Source of the DNA: Ruegeria sp. R14_0
Lineage (GTDB): Bacteria > Pseudomonadota > Alphaproteobacteria > Rhodobacterales > Rhodobacteraceae
Assembly: GCF_017743975.1 (NCBI RefSeq)
Contig: NZ_JAGHRC010000002.1
Coordinates: forward strand, 124,001-188,000
Direction of reading: 5' to 3'
DNA: 64,000 nucleotides
Below are positions 16,980-24,950 of this stretch, in pieces. A program made the translations under genes and the position numbers. Below the pieces are notes generated by a model that saw only the letters and a list, made by a program, of their open reading frames with translations, had not been told where the DNA came from and ran no database searches. Numbering within the stretch: position 1 is the first letter of the stretch; each line of letters begins with the position of its first letter.

Positions 16980-16993
16980 TTGATCCAGATCAC
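16980..16993 (-). promoter_or_regulatory. FNR/FnrL-type box upstream of the universal stress gene
   Basis: TTGATCCAGATCAC matches the TTGAT-N4-ATCAA consensus at 9 of 10 positions. Its centre is about 62 bp before the Usp start codon. If it works as a class II site at -41.5, transcription would start about 21 nt before the ATG, leaving just room for the GGAGGT site. It overlaps the stop codon of the next upstream gene. Confidence 0.65.
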
Positions 16994-17316
16994 GCGCCGC
17001 CAAAAGTCTCAGCCACGTCGTACATCACGGGCTCAAAGCTTTTGCACAGCTCGTTGATCTTGCGGTTACGGTCCCGCATCTCCGGAGTACGTAGCATGGC
17101 CAAAAAGTCCTCGCGGCTTTGCCATTGCGAGTAGTTGGCTATCCGCGTCTGGGCATCGTTCACATGCAGACCAGCGGACACAAAACCCGGCTGCTTCGAG
17201 ATAAACTCGGAATAGGCATCCGTCAGCGCCTCTAACAAATCCTGACAGGTGCCGGGCGTCATTTCAAAGGTTGTGATGACAGTCTGTACGCTTGCGTCTT
17301 TGGCGATGTTCGGCAT
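16990..17316 (-). CDS. Antibiotic biosynthesis monooxygenase (ABM) domain protein
   Basis: A 108-residue ABM-fold protein. TVITTFEMTPGTCQDLLEALTD opens the ferredoxin-like barrel. FISKQPGFVSAGLHVN and RIANYSQWQSREDFLAML are the classic family stretches, where a Tyr/Asn/Trp-rich strand lines the pocket. Members include cofactor-free monooxygenases, haem-degrading enzymes and proteins of unknown role; this one cannot be placed further. It lies immediately upstream of the universal stress gene, and its stop codon overlaps the FNR-type box. Confidence 0.85.
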   Translation of the reverse strand: MPNIAKDASVQTVITTFEMTPGTCQDLLEALTDAYSEFISKQPGFVSAGLHVNDAQTRIANYSQWQSREDFLAMLRTPEMRDRNRKINELCKSFEPVMYDVAETFGGA

Positions 17317-17450
17317 CTGGATTCTCCTTTGTCTCGCTTAAGTTTAACATAGGTTGCCCAAAGGTCTCGCCTTTCCTTTTCATGTCCGAAGACCGCGAAG
17401 GACGGTTAAATCCTAACGATCCGTTAACCATGCTAGCGGATGCTGCGCGC

Positions 17451-18113
17451 ATGCGTTGGGTTTCTTGCATTCTGATATGGATTTTTGCGGCTTCGCCCGC
17501 ATGGTCCGGCGCGTGGTTACGCGATAAGGGCAGCGCCTTTGTGTCAGCGGCCGCGACGGCTTTCGAAGACCAGGACCACGGCTACGATTACAAAGCGTCG
17601 CTTTACGCCGAATATGGGTTGCGGGAAAACCTTACACTCGGGCTGGATATCGAGCAGAACCGCGACATTTACGGGCACGCCCTGATCTTTGCGCGGTTGC
17701 CCGTTGCTGATTTCGATAATGCTGGCCGCTTTGCCGCCGAGTTTGCTGTTGGCGCGCACCACCAACAAATCCGCGCCTGGGCGGTGTACAAGGCCACCCT
17801 GTCCTATGGCAAAGGGTTTCAAACCGGTTGGGCCAGTGGTTGGGTCGCAATTGATGCTGCGTTGGAATACCGAACACATGACGCACTGTACCGCAAGTTG
17901 GATCTGACGGCTGGATTATCCTCTGCTCGTTTGATCAACCCGCTTTTGCAGATCGAAACTGCGTACCGCAGCGACCGCCCTTTGCATTGGAGGGTCAGAC
18001 CCTCGATCATGATCCGCGCAAAGGACAGCTCGAGGACTTGGGTTCTGGGTCTGGAGCGCAATGATGCCCGCAAGAACACGGGCATCAGGCTAGCGCTTTG
18101 GAACACGTTCTGA
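17451..18113 (+). CDS. Hypothetical exported protein, probable outer-membrane beta barrel
   Basis: Function not recognised. The 220-residue protein has a signal peptide of about 20 residues (WVSCILIWIFAASPAWSGAW). Alternating amphipathic strands follow (YDYKASLYAEYGL, LTLGLDIEQNR, WRVRPSIMIR, WVLGLERN). It ends in GIRLALWNTF, with the terminal aromatic residue of outer-membrane barrels. The ATG at 17451 is chosen because it begins the signal peptide; the longer frame upstream is not protein-like. GGTTAA and TTAACC form an inverted repeat at 17404-17429, and GTTAACCAT resembles a CtrA half-site. Confidence 0.72.
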   Translation: MRWVSCILIWIFAASPAWSGAWLRDKGSAFVSAAATAFEDQDHGYDYKASLYAEYGLRENLTLGLDIEQNRDIYGHALIFARLPVADFDNAGRFAAEFAVGAHHQQIRAWAVYKATLSYGKGFQTGWASGWVAIDAALEYRTHDALYRKLDLTAGLSSARLINPLLQIETAYRSDRPLHWRVRPSIMIRAKDSSRTWVLGLERNDARKNTGIRLALWNTF

Positions 18114-18136
18114 GGTTCCGTCAGAGGCGCCCCCGC

Positions 18137-20425
18137 TCAGTAGTCCATGCGCATCATGGTTGAGACCGAACCGCTCAGCGGCAAGGGCCAGCGCAACTGA
18201 ATGTTGTCCTGGTTAGCCCCCTGCTCCAGCTCGACATAGGGCGTCGCGTGTACGATCTGCGCACCTGCGTTCTTCAGCGGACCCAAGACGGTCACCGCAT
18301 CACAGCCCCGTGCCTTACCGCCAAAGGGCAGACGACCCCCGGCAGAAATTGACCAGACTGACGAAGCCGAGTTCTGCGAGCTTCGGATCCGAAGCGGGTT
18401 TTCGACCTTCGCGTTGATGCCGTTGAATGTATTGTCCTCGAAAATCACGTTCAGATGAGCCGAATGGTTCAGATCGGCAAAACTGGTATCGACGCGCTCG
18501 GCCCGATCGATACGACCACTGCTTGAGCGGAACTTGTTTCCCGTCACAACGACTCCGTTCAGGTAGTGCCCCCCGCCATGCGGTCGGATAACGATCTGGC
18601 TGAACCATGGCGCGACTTCGTTCGCATAAAAAATGTTGTCCGAGATTGTCATCGAACTGAAAGAGTAGCCGCTGGTGTAAACGGGGTTCGCATCGCGTTC
18701 GTTCGTCCACTCGACAAAACAGTTGTCGACGTAATTCTCGGAAATGGTCGAGCTGTTGTAGGTCCCGATCATGATCAATCCAGCACTGCGAACTCCCTGT
18801 GGGATGCGGTCACCCTGAAAGAAGTGGTTGCCCAACACCAAATTGTTCGTCCCCGCCAGAACGGCAAAATGTAGGAAGCGCACAGCGCGATTGTGGCGCA
18901 GCTTGATGTCGTTGGCGTTAGCATTCAATGCGATGGATTTGCGATCCGGAACGTTGAAGGATTCTTCGGTCGACAGAAACTGGCAATTGTCGATCAGCAT
19001 ACCCTGACACCCGGTTCCATGCGATGTGATACCGCGGTCCTTTGGACGGCTGATAAAGCAATTCGTCACCGCAAACGTGCTGCCTGAAGGCGCAAGCCGG
19101 ATTGCGCTGCACCGGCCATTGCACTGGAACTCGATCTCTTCCATGCCGAACTTGCGCAGCGTGCTGAACCCGCTGAAATCAAGAAGGTATTTGAATGACT
19201 GAAAGGTGAATGTCTGCGTGCCCGACGCATCATAGATCGGATCGTTCAGCGTGATTTCACCCGCCCCGACATCCTTGGACCGGACATAGATCTCGCGCCC
19301 CACACCGTTGCCCTGGACCAGCGCACCGACCGGGATGTTGGCGATGTTTTCGACATTGGTCAGCTTGGTGGCGTCAGACGGGTTGTACGTGGCGACCGAG
19401 GTGAAGGTCTCGGTATCCCAGGCCGAGCTGTTCTTGACATCAAATTGCCCGTTGCGGATCACGCGCCGAGTCGAAAAACCACCTTGCCGGTTCGGAACCG
19501 CAGCAGCCATGTCTATCGGTGCCGTGACCGAGACTTTCCGACCACCCATATCCAGCGATTCATGGTCAGAATTGTTCAGCAGCGCCTGAAACGCTTTTTT
19601 GAACGCCAGCTCTTCGTCTCCAAATGCCGAGATATAGGCCGGCAGATCGAAATTCTTGGTTAGCAAAAGCATCTTGTCGTCGGGCATCGTGATCGTGCCC
19701 TCGAAATCCATCTCAGACGCCATCGAGGTGTTCTGCGCCAGAAGATATGCACCCTTCGGGACATAAATCCGACGTCCGCTGGCTGCCTGATCGGCCGCCT
19801 CAAACGCGGCGGAATCGTCGGCAACGCCATCACCAATCGCGCCATAGTCCCGTACATCGACCGTGCTGATCATTTCGCGCAGGAAGATACTGGTTGCGTC
19901 CGTGATCTGAATGTCGTCCACGCGAATTACCGCGCCATTCGCGCCTTCGATGTTCAGGCCAAAATGACCATAAAGCGCGGCGACACCCCACGGCATATCC
20001 ACGCCGGATCGTTTGCCGGTACCGACAATCGCGGTGATTTCGTGCACCGTGCCGTAGCCTGACAATTGGGTCACCGGGCCCTGATCCACCACACCCGTGA
20101 CCTGCTGATCGCTTGCACCACCAGCCCAGGCGGCAATACGCACCTGCGGCAAGGGACCACTGATCGCCTTTACCCGCGCCTTGATCCGCAGATAGCAGCC
20201 CGGGATGAGAGGCGTTTGACCCATATAGCGCAGCTTTTGCGTGGCCTGCACCTTCAGAATTTCAAGACAGCCGCCGAAATCCGGATCTGCTGGCACAAAA
20301 GCTCCGATGCCAGAGCCTTCGTAGATCGGCGAACCCGGTGTTCCGTCGCCTCTGGACCAAACGTTTAAACCATTTGCAAAAGCAGGCGGCATGAAAACGA
20401 TGCCGTCGGTGATTGCCTTGTTCAT
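18137..20425 (-). CDS. Right-handed beta-helix (pectate-lyase-like) protein
   Basis: A 762-residue protein. The first 200 residues form a beta-rich domain (KLRYMGQTPLIPGCYLRIKA). VDVRDYGAIGDGVADDSAAF near residue 213 is the entry motif of phage-type pectate-lyase-3/GH28-related beta helices. Asn-rich turns such as VLGNHFFQGDRI and MTISDNIFYANEVAP mark the helix coils. There is no signal peptide, unlike secreted polysaccharidases, but as in phage tail or head spikes. Homologous proteins are widespread in Rhodobacterales; a link with capsule-binding head spikes of gene transfer agents is possible but unproven here. AAGGGA at a 6-nt spacing supports the ATG at 20425. No phage structural gene is adjacent. 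Confidence 0.82.
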   Translation of the reverse strand: MNKAITDGIVFMPPAFANGLNVWSRGDGTPGSPIYEGSGIGAFVPADPDFGGCLEILKVQATQKLRYMGQTPLIPGCYLRIKARVKAISGPLPQVRIAAWAGGASDQQVTGVVDQGPVTQLSGYGTVHEITAIVGTGKRSGVDMPWGVAALYGHFGLNIEGANGAVIRVDDIQITDATSIFLREMISTVDVRDYGAIGDGVADDSAAFEAADQAASGRRIYVPKGAYLLAQNTSMASEMDFEGTITMPDDKMLLLTKNFDLPAYISAFGDEELAFKKAFQALLNNSDHESLDMGGRKVSVTAPIDMAAAVPNRQGGFSTRRVIRNGQFDVKNSSAWDTETFTSVATYNPSDATKLTNVENIANIPVGALVQGNGVGREIYVRSKDVGAGEITLNDPIYDASGTQTFTFQSFKYLLDFSGFSTLRKFGMEEIEFQCNGRCSAIRLAPSGSTFAVTNCFISRPKDRGITSHGTGCQGMLIDNCQFLSTEESFNVPDRKSIALNANANDIKLRHNRAVRFLHFAVLAGTNNLVLGNHFFQGDRIPQGVRSAGLIMIGTYNSSTISENYVDNCFVEWTNERDANPVYTSGYSFSSMTISDNIFYANEVAPWFSQIVIRPHGGGHYLNGVVVTGNKFRSSSGRIDRAERVDTSFADLNHSAHLNVIFEDNTFNGINAKVENPLRIRSSQNSASSVWSISAGGRLPFGGKARGCDAVTVLGPLKNAGAQIVHATPYVELEQGANQDNIQLRWPLPLSGSVSTMMRMDY

Positions 20426-20560
20426 AGAAATCCCTTTCCCAAACGCGCACAACGGGTGGCCGCGCGCACAAACCCAGTGTCCGGGGCTGCCCGAACGCAA
20501 ATGCCTGAGTAGTGAAAAGGGGTTAACCGCCGCTCATATCACCGTGACGGTGGTGTTGCG

Positions 20561-20962
20561 CTAGGCGGCTGGATCAGAATTGCCCAAAAGCTGCACACCG
20601 TTGATCTTCCAGCCGTTTTCCTGCTGCACCATTTGATAGTCCAGAATGTGCACTTGTCCGTTGCCATCCGTGATCATGACCTTTTGCCATAAGGCACCGG
20701 CGATTTCGCGAAGTTCAAGAAACCTCACCTCGGCGGGTCGCCAGACCATGGGATAGCCATTGCGGACCATGGCTCCGAAATTCTCGGGCGTCCGAAACAA
20801 GTTTTGGATGTTGGGGCTGGCAAAGGTAAAGGCGGTGACAAAATCATCCGCTTCAAACGCCTCAATCTGCGCCGCGATGTTGGCTTCGATCTCATCACTC
20901 TGGGCAAACGCCCCGGATGCCAGTCCAGCGCTGAGTGATAGGGCAAGCAGTAAGCGACGCAT
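20561..20962 (-). CDS. DUF4864 family exported protein
   Basis: A 133-residue protein with a signal peptide (LLLALSLSAGLASGAFAQ) cut near residue 21. The mature part has DUF4864 features: IAAQIEAFEADDFVTAFTFAS, NIQNLFRTPENFGAMV, GYPMVWRP and a closing sheet with QENGWKINGVQLL. The fold resembles the NTF2/SnoaL-like cone, which is an inference. The role is unknown. It is a single gene between lysK and the beta-helix gene; a short CACCGT/ACGGTG hairpin lies just downstream. Confidence 0.82.
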   Translation of the reverse strand: MRRLLLALSLSAGLASGAFAQSDEIEANIAAQIEAFEADDFVTAFTFASPNIQNLFRTPENFGAMVRNGYPMVWRPAEVRFLELREIAGALWQKVMITDGNGQVHILDYQMVQQENGWKINGVQLLGNSDPAA

Positions 20963-21010
20963 GGGGCCACCTCCTGACGAAAGGGTAGCCCCACGCGGTA
21001 CCAGGTCAAA

Positions 21011-22585
21011 TCAGACTAGTTCTCCGGCCAGCGCTTTGTCGATCAGGGCGATGGTTTCCGGCACGCCATAAAGCGCGATGAACCCGCCAAAACGTGGGCC
21101 TTGTGACGCGCCCAGCAGCACCTCATAGAGCGCGGTGAACCACCCCCGCATCGGATCGAACCGCTCGCGTCCGATGGAATAGACCACCGATTGCAGCGCC
21201 TCATCCTCGATCGGGCCATCATAGCTTTCAAGCGCGGCTTTCAAAGCCTCCAACGCTTCGCGTTCCTGATCGGTCGGCGCGCGGTGCTGACGGGTGGGCT
21301 TCACGAAGTCGTTGAAATAGCGCACAGCAAAGCCAGCCGCCTGATCCAGATCAGGATGCGTCTCGGCAGTGGCTTGCGGGGCGTAGCGTCGGATAAAGCC
21401 CCACAGCGCCTCTTTGTCTTCGGCACCCGATACGGACGCGAGGTTCAGCAACATTGCGAAGGGCACCATCAGAGTGGATTCCGGCACGTTGCCACCGTGG
21501 ATATGCCAAACGGGGTTGTTCAGCTGAGCCTTCAGATCCTGCCCCGGATAAGCCCGCAATTGCTGGTGGTACTCATCCACCGCCTTGGGGATCACATCGA
21601 AGTACAGACGCTTGGCCGTTTTGGGTTTCTGATACATGAAATACGACAGGCTTTCAGGCGCGGCATAGGTCAGCCACTCCTCCATCGACAACCCGTTGCC
21701 TTTCGACTTCGAGATTTTCTGGCCCTGCTCATCATTGAACAGCTCATAGCTCAACGCTTCGGGCGGCTGTTTGCCCAGCGCTCGACAGATTTTCGACGAC
21801 TGCGTGACCGAGTCGATCAGGTCCTTGCCCGACATCTCGTAATCGACGCCCAGCGCCGCCCAGCGCATGGCCCAGTCCGGCTTCCACTGCATTTTGACGT
21901 TGCCGCCGGTGACCGGGATCTCGACCTTTTCGCCATCGGGCTCCTGATAGACGATCGTGCCTTTGGCAACGTTGCGTTCCAATGTCGGCACCTGCAGCAC
22001 GTGGCCGGTCTTGGGGCTGATCGGCAGGAAACACGAATAGGTTTCGCGCCGCTCGGGCCCAAGGGTCGGCAACATGATTTCCTGAATCTTGTCGAACCGC
22101 TCCAGCGCGATCAGCAACGTCTCATCAAACTTGCCGCTGGTATAGTAATCGGTGGCCGAGGCGAATTCGTATTCGAACCCGAAACTGTCCAGAAAATCGC
22201 ACAGCATCGCGTTGTTGTGCTGCGCAAACCCCGCGTGCGTGCCGAACGGATCGCGGACCTTGGTCAGCGGCAGATGCAGGTCTTGTTTCAGTTCTTCCTG
22301 CATCGGCACGTTGGTCGGCACCTTGCGGAAACCGTCCATGTCGTCCGAGAAGCAGATCAGCTTGGTCGGGATGTCGCTGATCTGTTCGAACGCATGGCGC
22401 ACCATCGACGTCCGGGCGACCTCACCAAAGGTGCCGATATGCGGCAGACCCGAGGGGCCATAGCCGGTCTGAAACAGAACATATCCCTTTTCCGGAGCGC
22501 CCTTCTGATAGCGTTTGAGCACCCGGCGCGCCTCTTCAAAAGGCCAGGCCTTAGACGCAATCGCGGTTTCACGCAGTTCAGACAT
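21011..22585 (-). CDS. lysK: Lysyl-tRNA synthetase, class I
   Basis: This 524-residue enzyme charges tRNA-Lys. It is the class I (archaeal-type) form, which alphaproteobacteria use instead of the class II enzyme. The HIGH-equivalent PHIG is at about 48-51 within [16 protein letters not shown], and KISKSKGNG, the KMSKS loop, lies near residue 289. The helical C-terminal anticodon-binding region follows. The ATG at 22585 has GGAG about 9 nt upstream and is preferred to the longer frame. A hairpin with a T-run on this strand lies in the 121-bp gap behind phhB and could serve as terminator or leader element. Confidence 0.96.
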   Translation of the reverse strand: MSELRETAIASKAWPFEEARRVLKRYQKGAPEKGYVLFQTGYGPSGLPHIGTFGEVARTSMVRHAFEQISDIPTKLICFSDDMDGFRKVPTNVPMQEELKQDLHLPLTKVRDPFGTHAGFAQHNNAMLCDFLDSFGFEYEFASATDYYTSGKFDETLLIALERFDKIQEIMLPTLGPERRETYSCFLPISPKTGHVLQVPTLERNVAKGTIVYQEPDGEKVEIPVTGGNVKMQWKPDWAMRWAALGVDYEMSGKDLIDSVTQSSKICRALGKQPPEALSYELFNDEQGQKISKSKGNGLSMEEWLTYAAPESLSYFMYQKPKTAKRLYFDVIPKAVDEYHQQLRAYPGQDLKAQLNNPVWHIHGGNVPESTLMVPFAMLLNLASVSGAEDKEALWGFIRRYAPQATAETHPDLDQAAGFAVRYFNDFVKPTRQHRAPTDQEREALEALKAALESYDGPIEDEALQSVVYSIGRERFDPMRGWFTALYEVLLGASQGPRFGGFIALYGVPETIALIDKALAGELV

Positions 22586-22600
22586 CAGATTTGCTCCATC

Positions 22601-22639
22601 GGGAAAAACACTGCCGGTCGCCCCATGCAACCGACCGGC
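22601..22639 (-). terminator. Rho-independent terminator after phhB, in the lysK leader region
   Basis: On the minus strand GCCGGTCG (22639-22632) pairs with CGACCGGC (22620-22613) across an 11-nt loop and is followed by AGTGTTTTT. It lies 68 bp after the phhB stop and 16 nt before the lysK ATG. It therefore ends the phhAB message, or acts as an attenuator if lysK has a promoter just upstream of it. Confidence 0.75.
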
Positions 22640-22706
22640 CCCTCCTATTGTGCCGGTGCAGCATGAGTCAATAAAGCGGGCTGTTTTTCCTGATAGAAAG
22701 GCCGGT

Positions 22707-23060
22707 TTAGGCGGTCAACTGATCCAGTTTAGCGGCCCAGATAAAGTCATTCTCGCTGAGCCCGCCAATCTCATGCGTGGTCAGTTTGACATCCACGTAC
22801 CCCCAACCAAAACAGACGTCAGGGTGATGCCCCTGCTGGTCGGCCAGCCAGACGCACAGATTAGCCAGATAGGTCGCTTTGGCAAACCCTTTGAATTTGA
22901 AATGCCGCCTCAGCATCTTTGCATCCGCGTCCAACTGCCAATCCGATGACAGCTGGGCCATGTGAGCGTTGGCCTCATCGCATGTCAAAGCCGGCACGCC
23001 GCCAGAGCAGGGCACACAGGTTTTGTCCGACAGGCTGCAGGTTTCTCCGGTAAGGGTCAT
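22707..23060 (-). CDS. phhB: 4a-hydroxytetrahydrobiopterin dehydratase
   Basis: A pterin-4a-carbinolamine dehydratase of 117 residues that recycles the cofactor used by phenylalanine hydroxylase. The family motif is clear as [18 protein letters not shown] followed by [14 protein letters not shown]. An N-terminal extension with four cysteines ([14 protein letters not shown] and a later ALTC) resembles the short Cys-containing leader of other bacterial members. The ATG at 23060 has GGAG upstream; the longer frame overlaps phhA. It follows phhA by 7 bp, so the two genes are an operon. Confidence 0.94.
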   Translation of the reverse strand: MTLTGETCSLSDKTCVPCSGGVPALTCDEANAHMAQLSSDWQLDADAKMLRRHFKFKGFAKATYLANLCVWLADQQGHHPDVCFGWGYVDVKLTTHEIGGLSENDFIWAAKLDQLTA

Positions 23061-23067
23061 GATCTGT

Positions 23068-23868
23068 TCACTCCGCTGCGGTTGCTTTTTCAGGGAACTT
23101 GTTCGGCAGCAATCCAAGGGATTGAGCTTGCCGCACGTCGGCCAGCAGGTCGCGATCGGCGGCTGCAAACAATTCCTCGGGCGACTCTAACACGAAATAG
23201 CCCATCTGATGCATGTCGATGCGGTAAGGCGTTCGCAGGATCGTCAGAACATCGAACGGATCGCGGTCAGGAAGATCGCTCTCGACGGCGTAGACCAACT
23301 CGGTCGGCGACGAAGCAAGCCCCGACCCAAGTGCCTTGATCTGGCCGTTCTGTCGACGCAGCCCAAACTCGATCGAGAACCAATACAGTCGGATCAACCA
23401 AGAATAATCCTTGTCGCTCGCCTGAACGCCAGCCTTCCCGATGGCATGACTGAATGCCGCGAAACGCGGATCACTCAGCAACGGCGTGTGGCCGAAAATC
23501 TCGTGAAATATGTCGGGCTCTTCTATGTAGTCGAAATCCTCACGCGACCGGATGAAAGATGCGGCCGGAAACACCCGGTCGGCCAACATTCCAAAAAAGG
23601 TTTTGAAACCGATCAACGCGGGCACCGGCTGCACCCGCCAATCGGTCAGATCCAATAGCCGTTCGGATATGTCAACGCAGGACGGAACAGAGGTTTTCGG
23701 CAAGTCCAGTCGCGCCAACCCGTCCAGATAGTCCTGCGCCATATATCTCTGAACGTTTTCCTCTTGGGCCGCGTAAAGATCGGCCCAAACAGCGTCCTCT
23801 TCCGGTGTGTAGGCAATATGGCCGCGCGCATCAGCGACTTTGGCGACATATTTGGTCGACTTGGGCAT
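23068..23868 (-). CDS. phhA: Phenylalanine 4-monooxygenase
   Basis: This non-haem iron, pterin-dependent enzyme converts phenylalanine to tyrosine. The 266-residue length is normal for the bacterial form, which lacks the regulatory domain. The facial triad is visible: H122 and H127 in FHEIFGHTPLL and E167 in YWFSIEFGL. A GTG precedes the ATG at 23868, but AAGGAGG is spaced 7 nt from the ATG, which is chosen. The divergent Lrp-type gene starts 109 bp away and is the likely regulator. The operon supplies tyrosine or opens phenylalanine breakdown. Confidence 0.96.
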   Translation of the reverse strand: MPKSTKYVAKVADARGHIAYTPEEDAVWADLYAAQEENVQRYMAQDYLDGLARLDLPKTSVPSCVDISERLLDLTDWRVQPVPALIGFKTFFGMLADRVFPAASFIRSREDFDYIEEPDIFHEIFGHTPLLSDPRFAAFSHAIGKAGVQASDKDYSWLIRLYWFSIEFGLRRQNGQIKALGSGLASSPTELVYAVESDLPDRDPFDVLTILRTPYRIDMHQMGYFVLESPEELFAAADRDLLADVRQAQSLGLLPNKFPEKATAAE

Positions 23869-23940
23869 CACTTTTCCTCCTTGGGAAAAGTTTAGCGCTG
23901 TTGGCCGGAAAGTTTGGTTTGGAATAACGCTTCTTCACTA

Positions 23941-23956
23941 GTATTTTGGTCAATAC
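23941..23956. promoter_or_regulatory. Dyad between phhA and the Lrp-type gene
   Basis: GTATT and AATAC form a 16-bp inverted repeat 20 bp before the Lrp-type ATG, in the only gap shared by the two divergent genes. Lrp/AsnC proteins bind AT-containing dyads of about this length, so this is a candidate operator. Short arms make it tentative. Confidence 0.4.
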
Positions 23957-23976
23957 ATGTCACTGAGTTACAATTT

Positions 23977-24444
23977 ATGAAACAAACACTTCAACCTGCC
24001 GACATTGCCATTCTGCAGGAGCTTCAAGCCGACGGTCGCCTGTCCATGCAGGACCTTGCTGATCGCACAGGACTGTCCGCGTCCCAATGCTGGCGGCGCG
24101 TGCGGGATCTTGAAGCCGTCGGCATCATCGCAGGCTATACGGCACAGGTCCGCGCAAAATCCGTTGGGTTGAACGCAATCGCCTATGTCCACGTGGCGCT
24201 GCGGGAACACCAGGAGGACAGCATAAACGCATTCCTGCGCCTGATCGAAACCGAACCCCAGATCGTCGAGTGTGCGTCAATAACCGGTGATCACGACTTT
24301 ATCCTGAAGGTCTATGCCAAAACCCCTGAAGAGCTTGAGCACTTCATCATGCAGCGCCTTTTGAAATCCGGTCTGGTCCGCGACACGCGCAGCAATTTCG
24401 TGCTGCGCCAAACCAAAACCCGCGGGCCATTGCCCATTCTCTAG
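23977..24444 (+). CDS. Lrp/AsnC family transcriptional regulator, likely of phhAB
   Basis: The 155-residue protein has an N-terminal winged helix-turn-helix (LSMQDLADRTGLSASQCWRRVRDLE, about 23-47). A C-terminal RAM/AsnC ligand domain follows with VECASITGDHDFILKVYAKT, whose TGDHD loop is the amino-acid-sensing site. Family members respond to amino acids and often sit next to the genes they control. Being divergent from phhA makes activation of phenylalanine hydroxylation by phenylalanine or tyrosine the simplest reading. The ATG at 23977 has only a weak ribosome-binding site. The overall family call is firm; the effector is inferred. Confidence 0.92.
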   Translation: MKQTLQPADIAILQELQADGRLSMQDLADRTGLSASQCWRRVRDLEAVGIIAGYTAQVRAKSVGLNAIAYVHVALREHQEDSINAFLRLIETEPQIVECASITGDHDFILKVYAKTPEELEHFIMQRLLKSGLVRDTRSNFVLRQTKTRGPLPIL

Positions 24445-24525
24445 CAGCGGCGACGCGAAATCCGTTGAACCCACGCGCTGGCCCACCTATCGTGCGGGCG
24501 CAGAAAGCCTAATCAGGACGACACC

Positions 24526-24948
24526 ATGAACGATCAAGTACCTCACCCGATGTCCCCTCAGGATTGCCTTGTTGCGATCATGGTTGCGATCTCTGCCTCT
24601 GACGAAACCATCCGGACGGCCGAACTGGTCAAAATCGAAGGCGCAGTGAACATGCTTCCGGTATTTGCGGAATATGACATCGACCGCACCCGCCGCGTTT
24701 CCCAAATCGTGTTTGACCTGTTCGAACAAGTAGATGGATTGGACGCCCTGTTCGGCCTGATCCGAGACAACCTGCCAGAACGCCTGCACGAAACAGCTTA
24801 TGCCCTCGCCTGCGATGTAGCAGCGGCAGACGGATCGCTGGCCGAGACCGAGTTGCGGTTGTTGGAAGAAATCCGGTACGAGTTGAACATCGATCGCCTT
24901 CACGCCGCCGCCATCGAACGTGGTGCCCGAGCCCGCCACACCACCTGA
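24526..24948 (+). CDS. TerB-like (tellurite resistance/DjlA-type) protein
   Basis: A 140-residue all-helical protein of the TerB/TerB-like family. Two repeats of a helix pair around acidic metal-binding loops are visible: ISASDETIRTAELVKIEGAV and DVAAADGSLAETELRLLEEI. The second carries the typical AAADGxxxxxE pattern. TerB domains bind divalent metal and occur in stress and phage-response systems, but the lone small form is usually a housekeeping gene of unknown role. It is convergent with dacB, separated by 2 bp. Confidence 0.8.
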   Translation: MNDQVPHPMSPQDCLVAIMVAISASDETIRTAELVKIEGAVNMLPVFAEYDIDRTRRVSQIVFDLFEQVDGLDALFGLIRDNLPERLHETAYALACDVAAADGSLAETELRLLEEIRYELNIDRLHAAAIERGARARHTT

Positions 24949-24950
24949 CC

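Noticed and set aside
21191-22666. 491-codon open frame opposite lysK
   Set aside because: It is antisense to a complete class I LysRS and has no family features.
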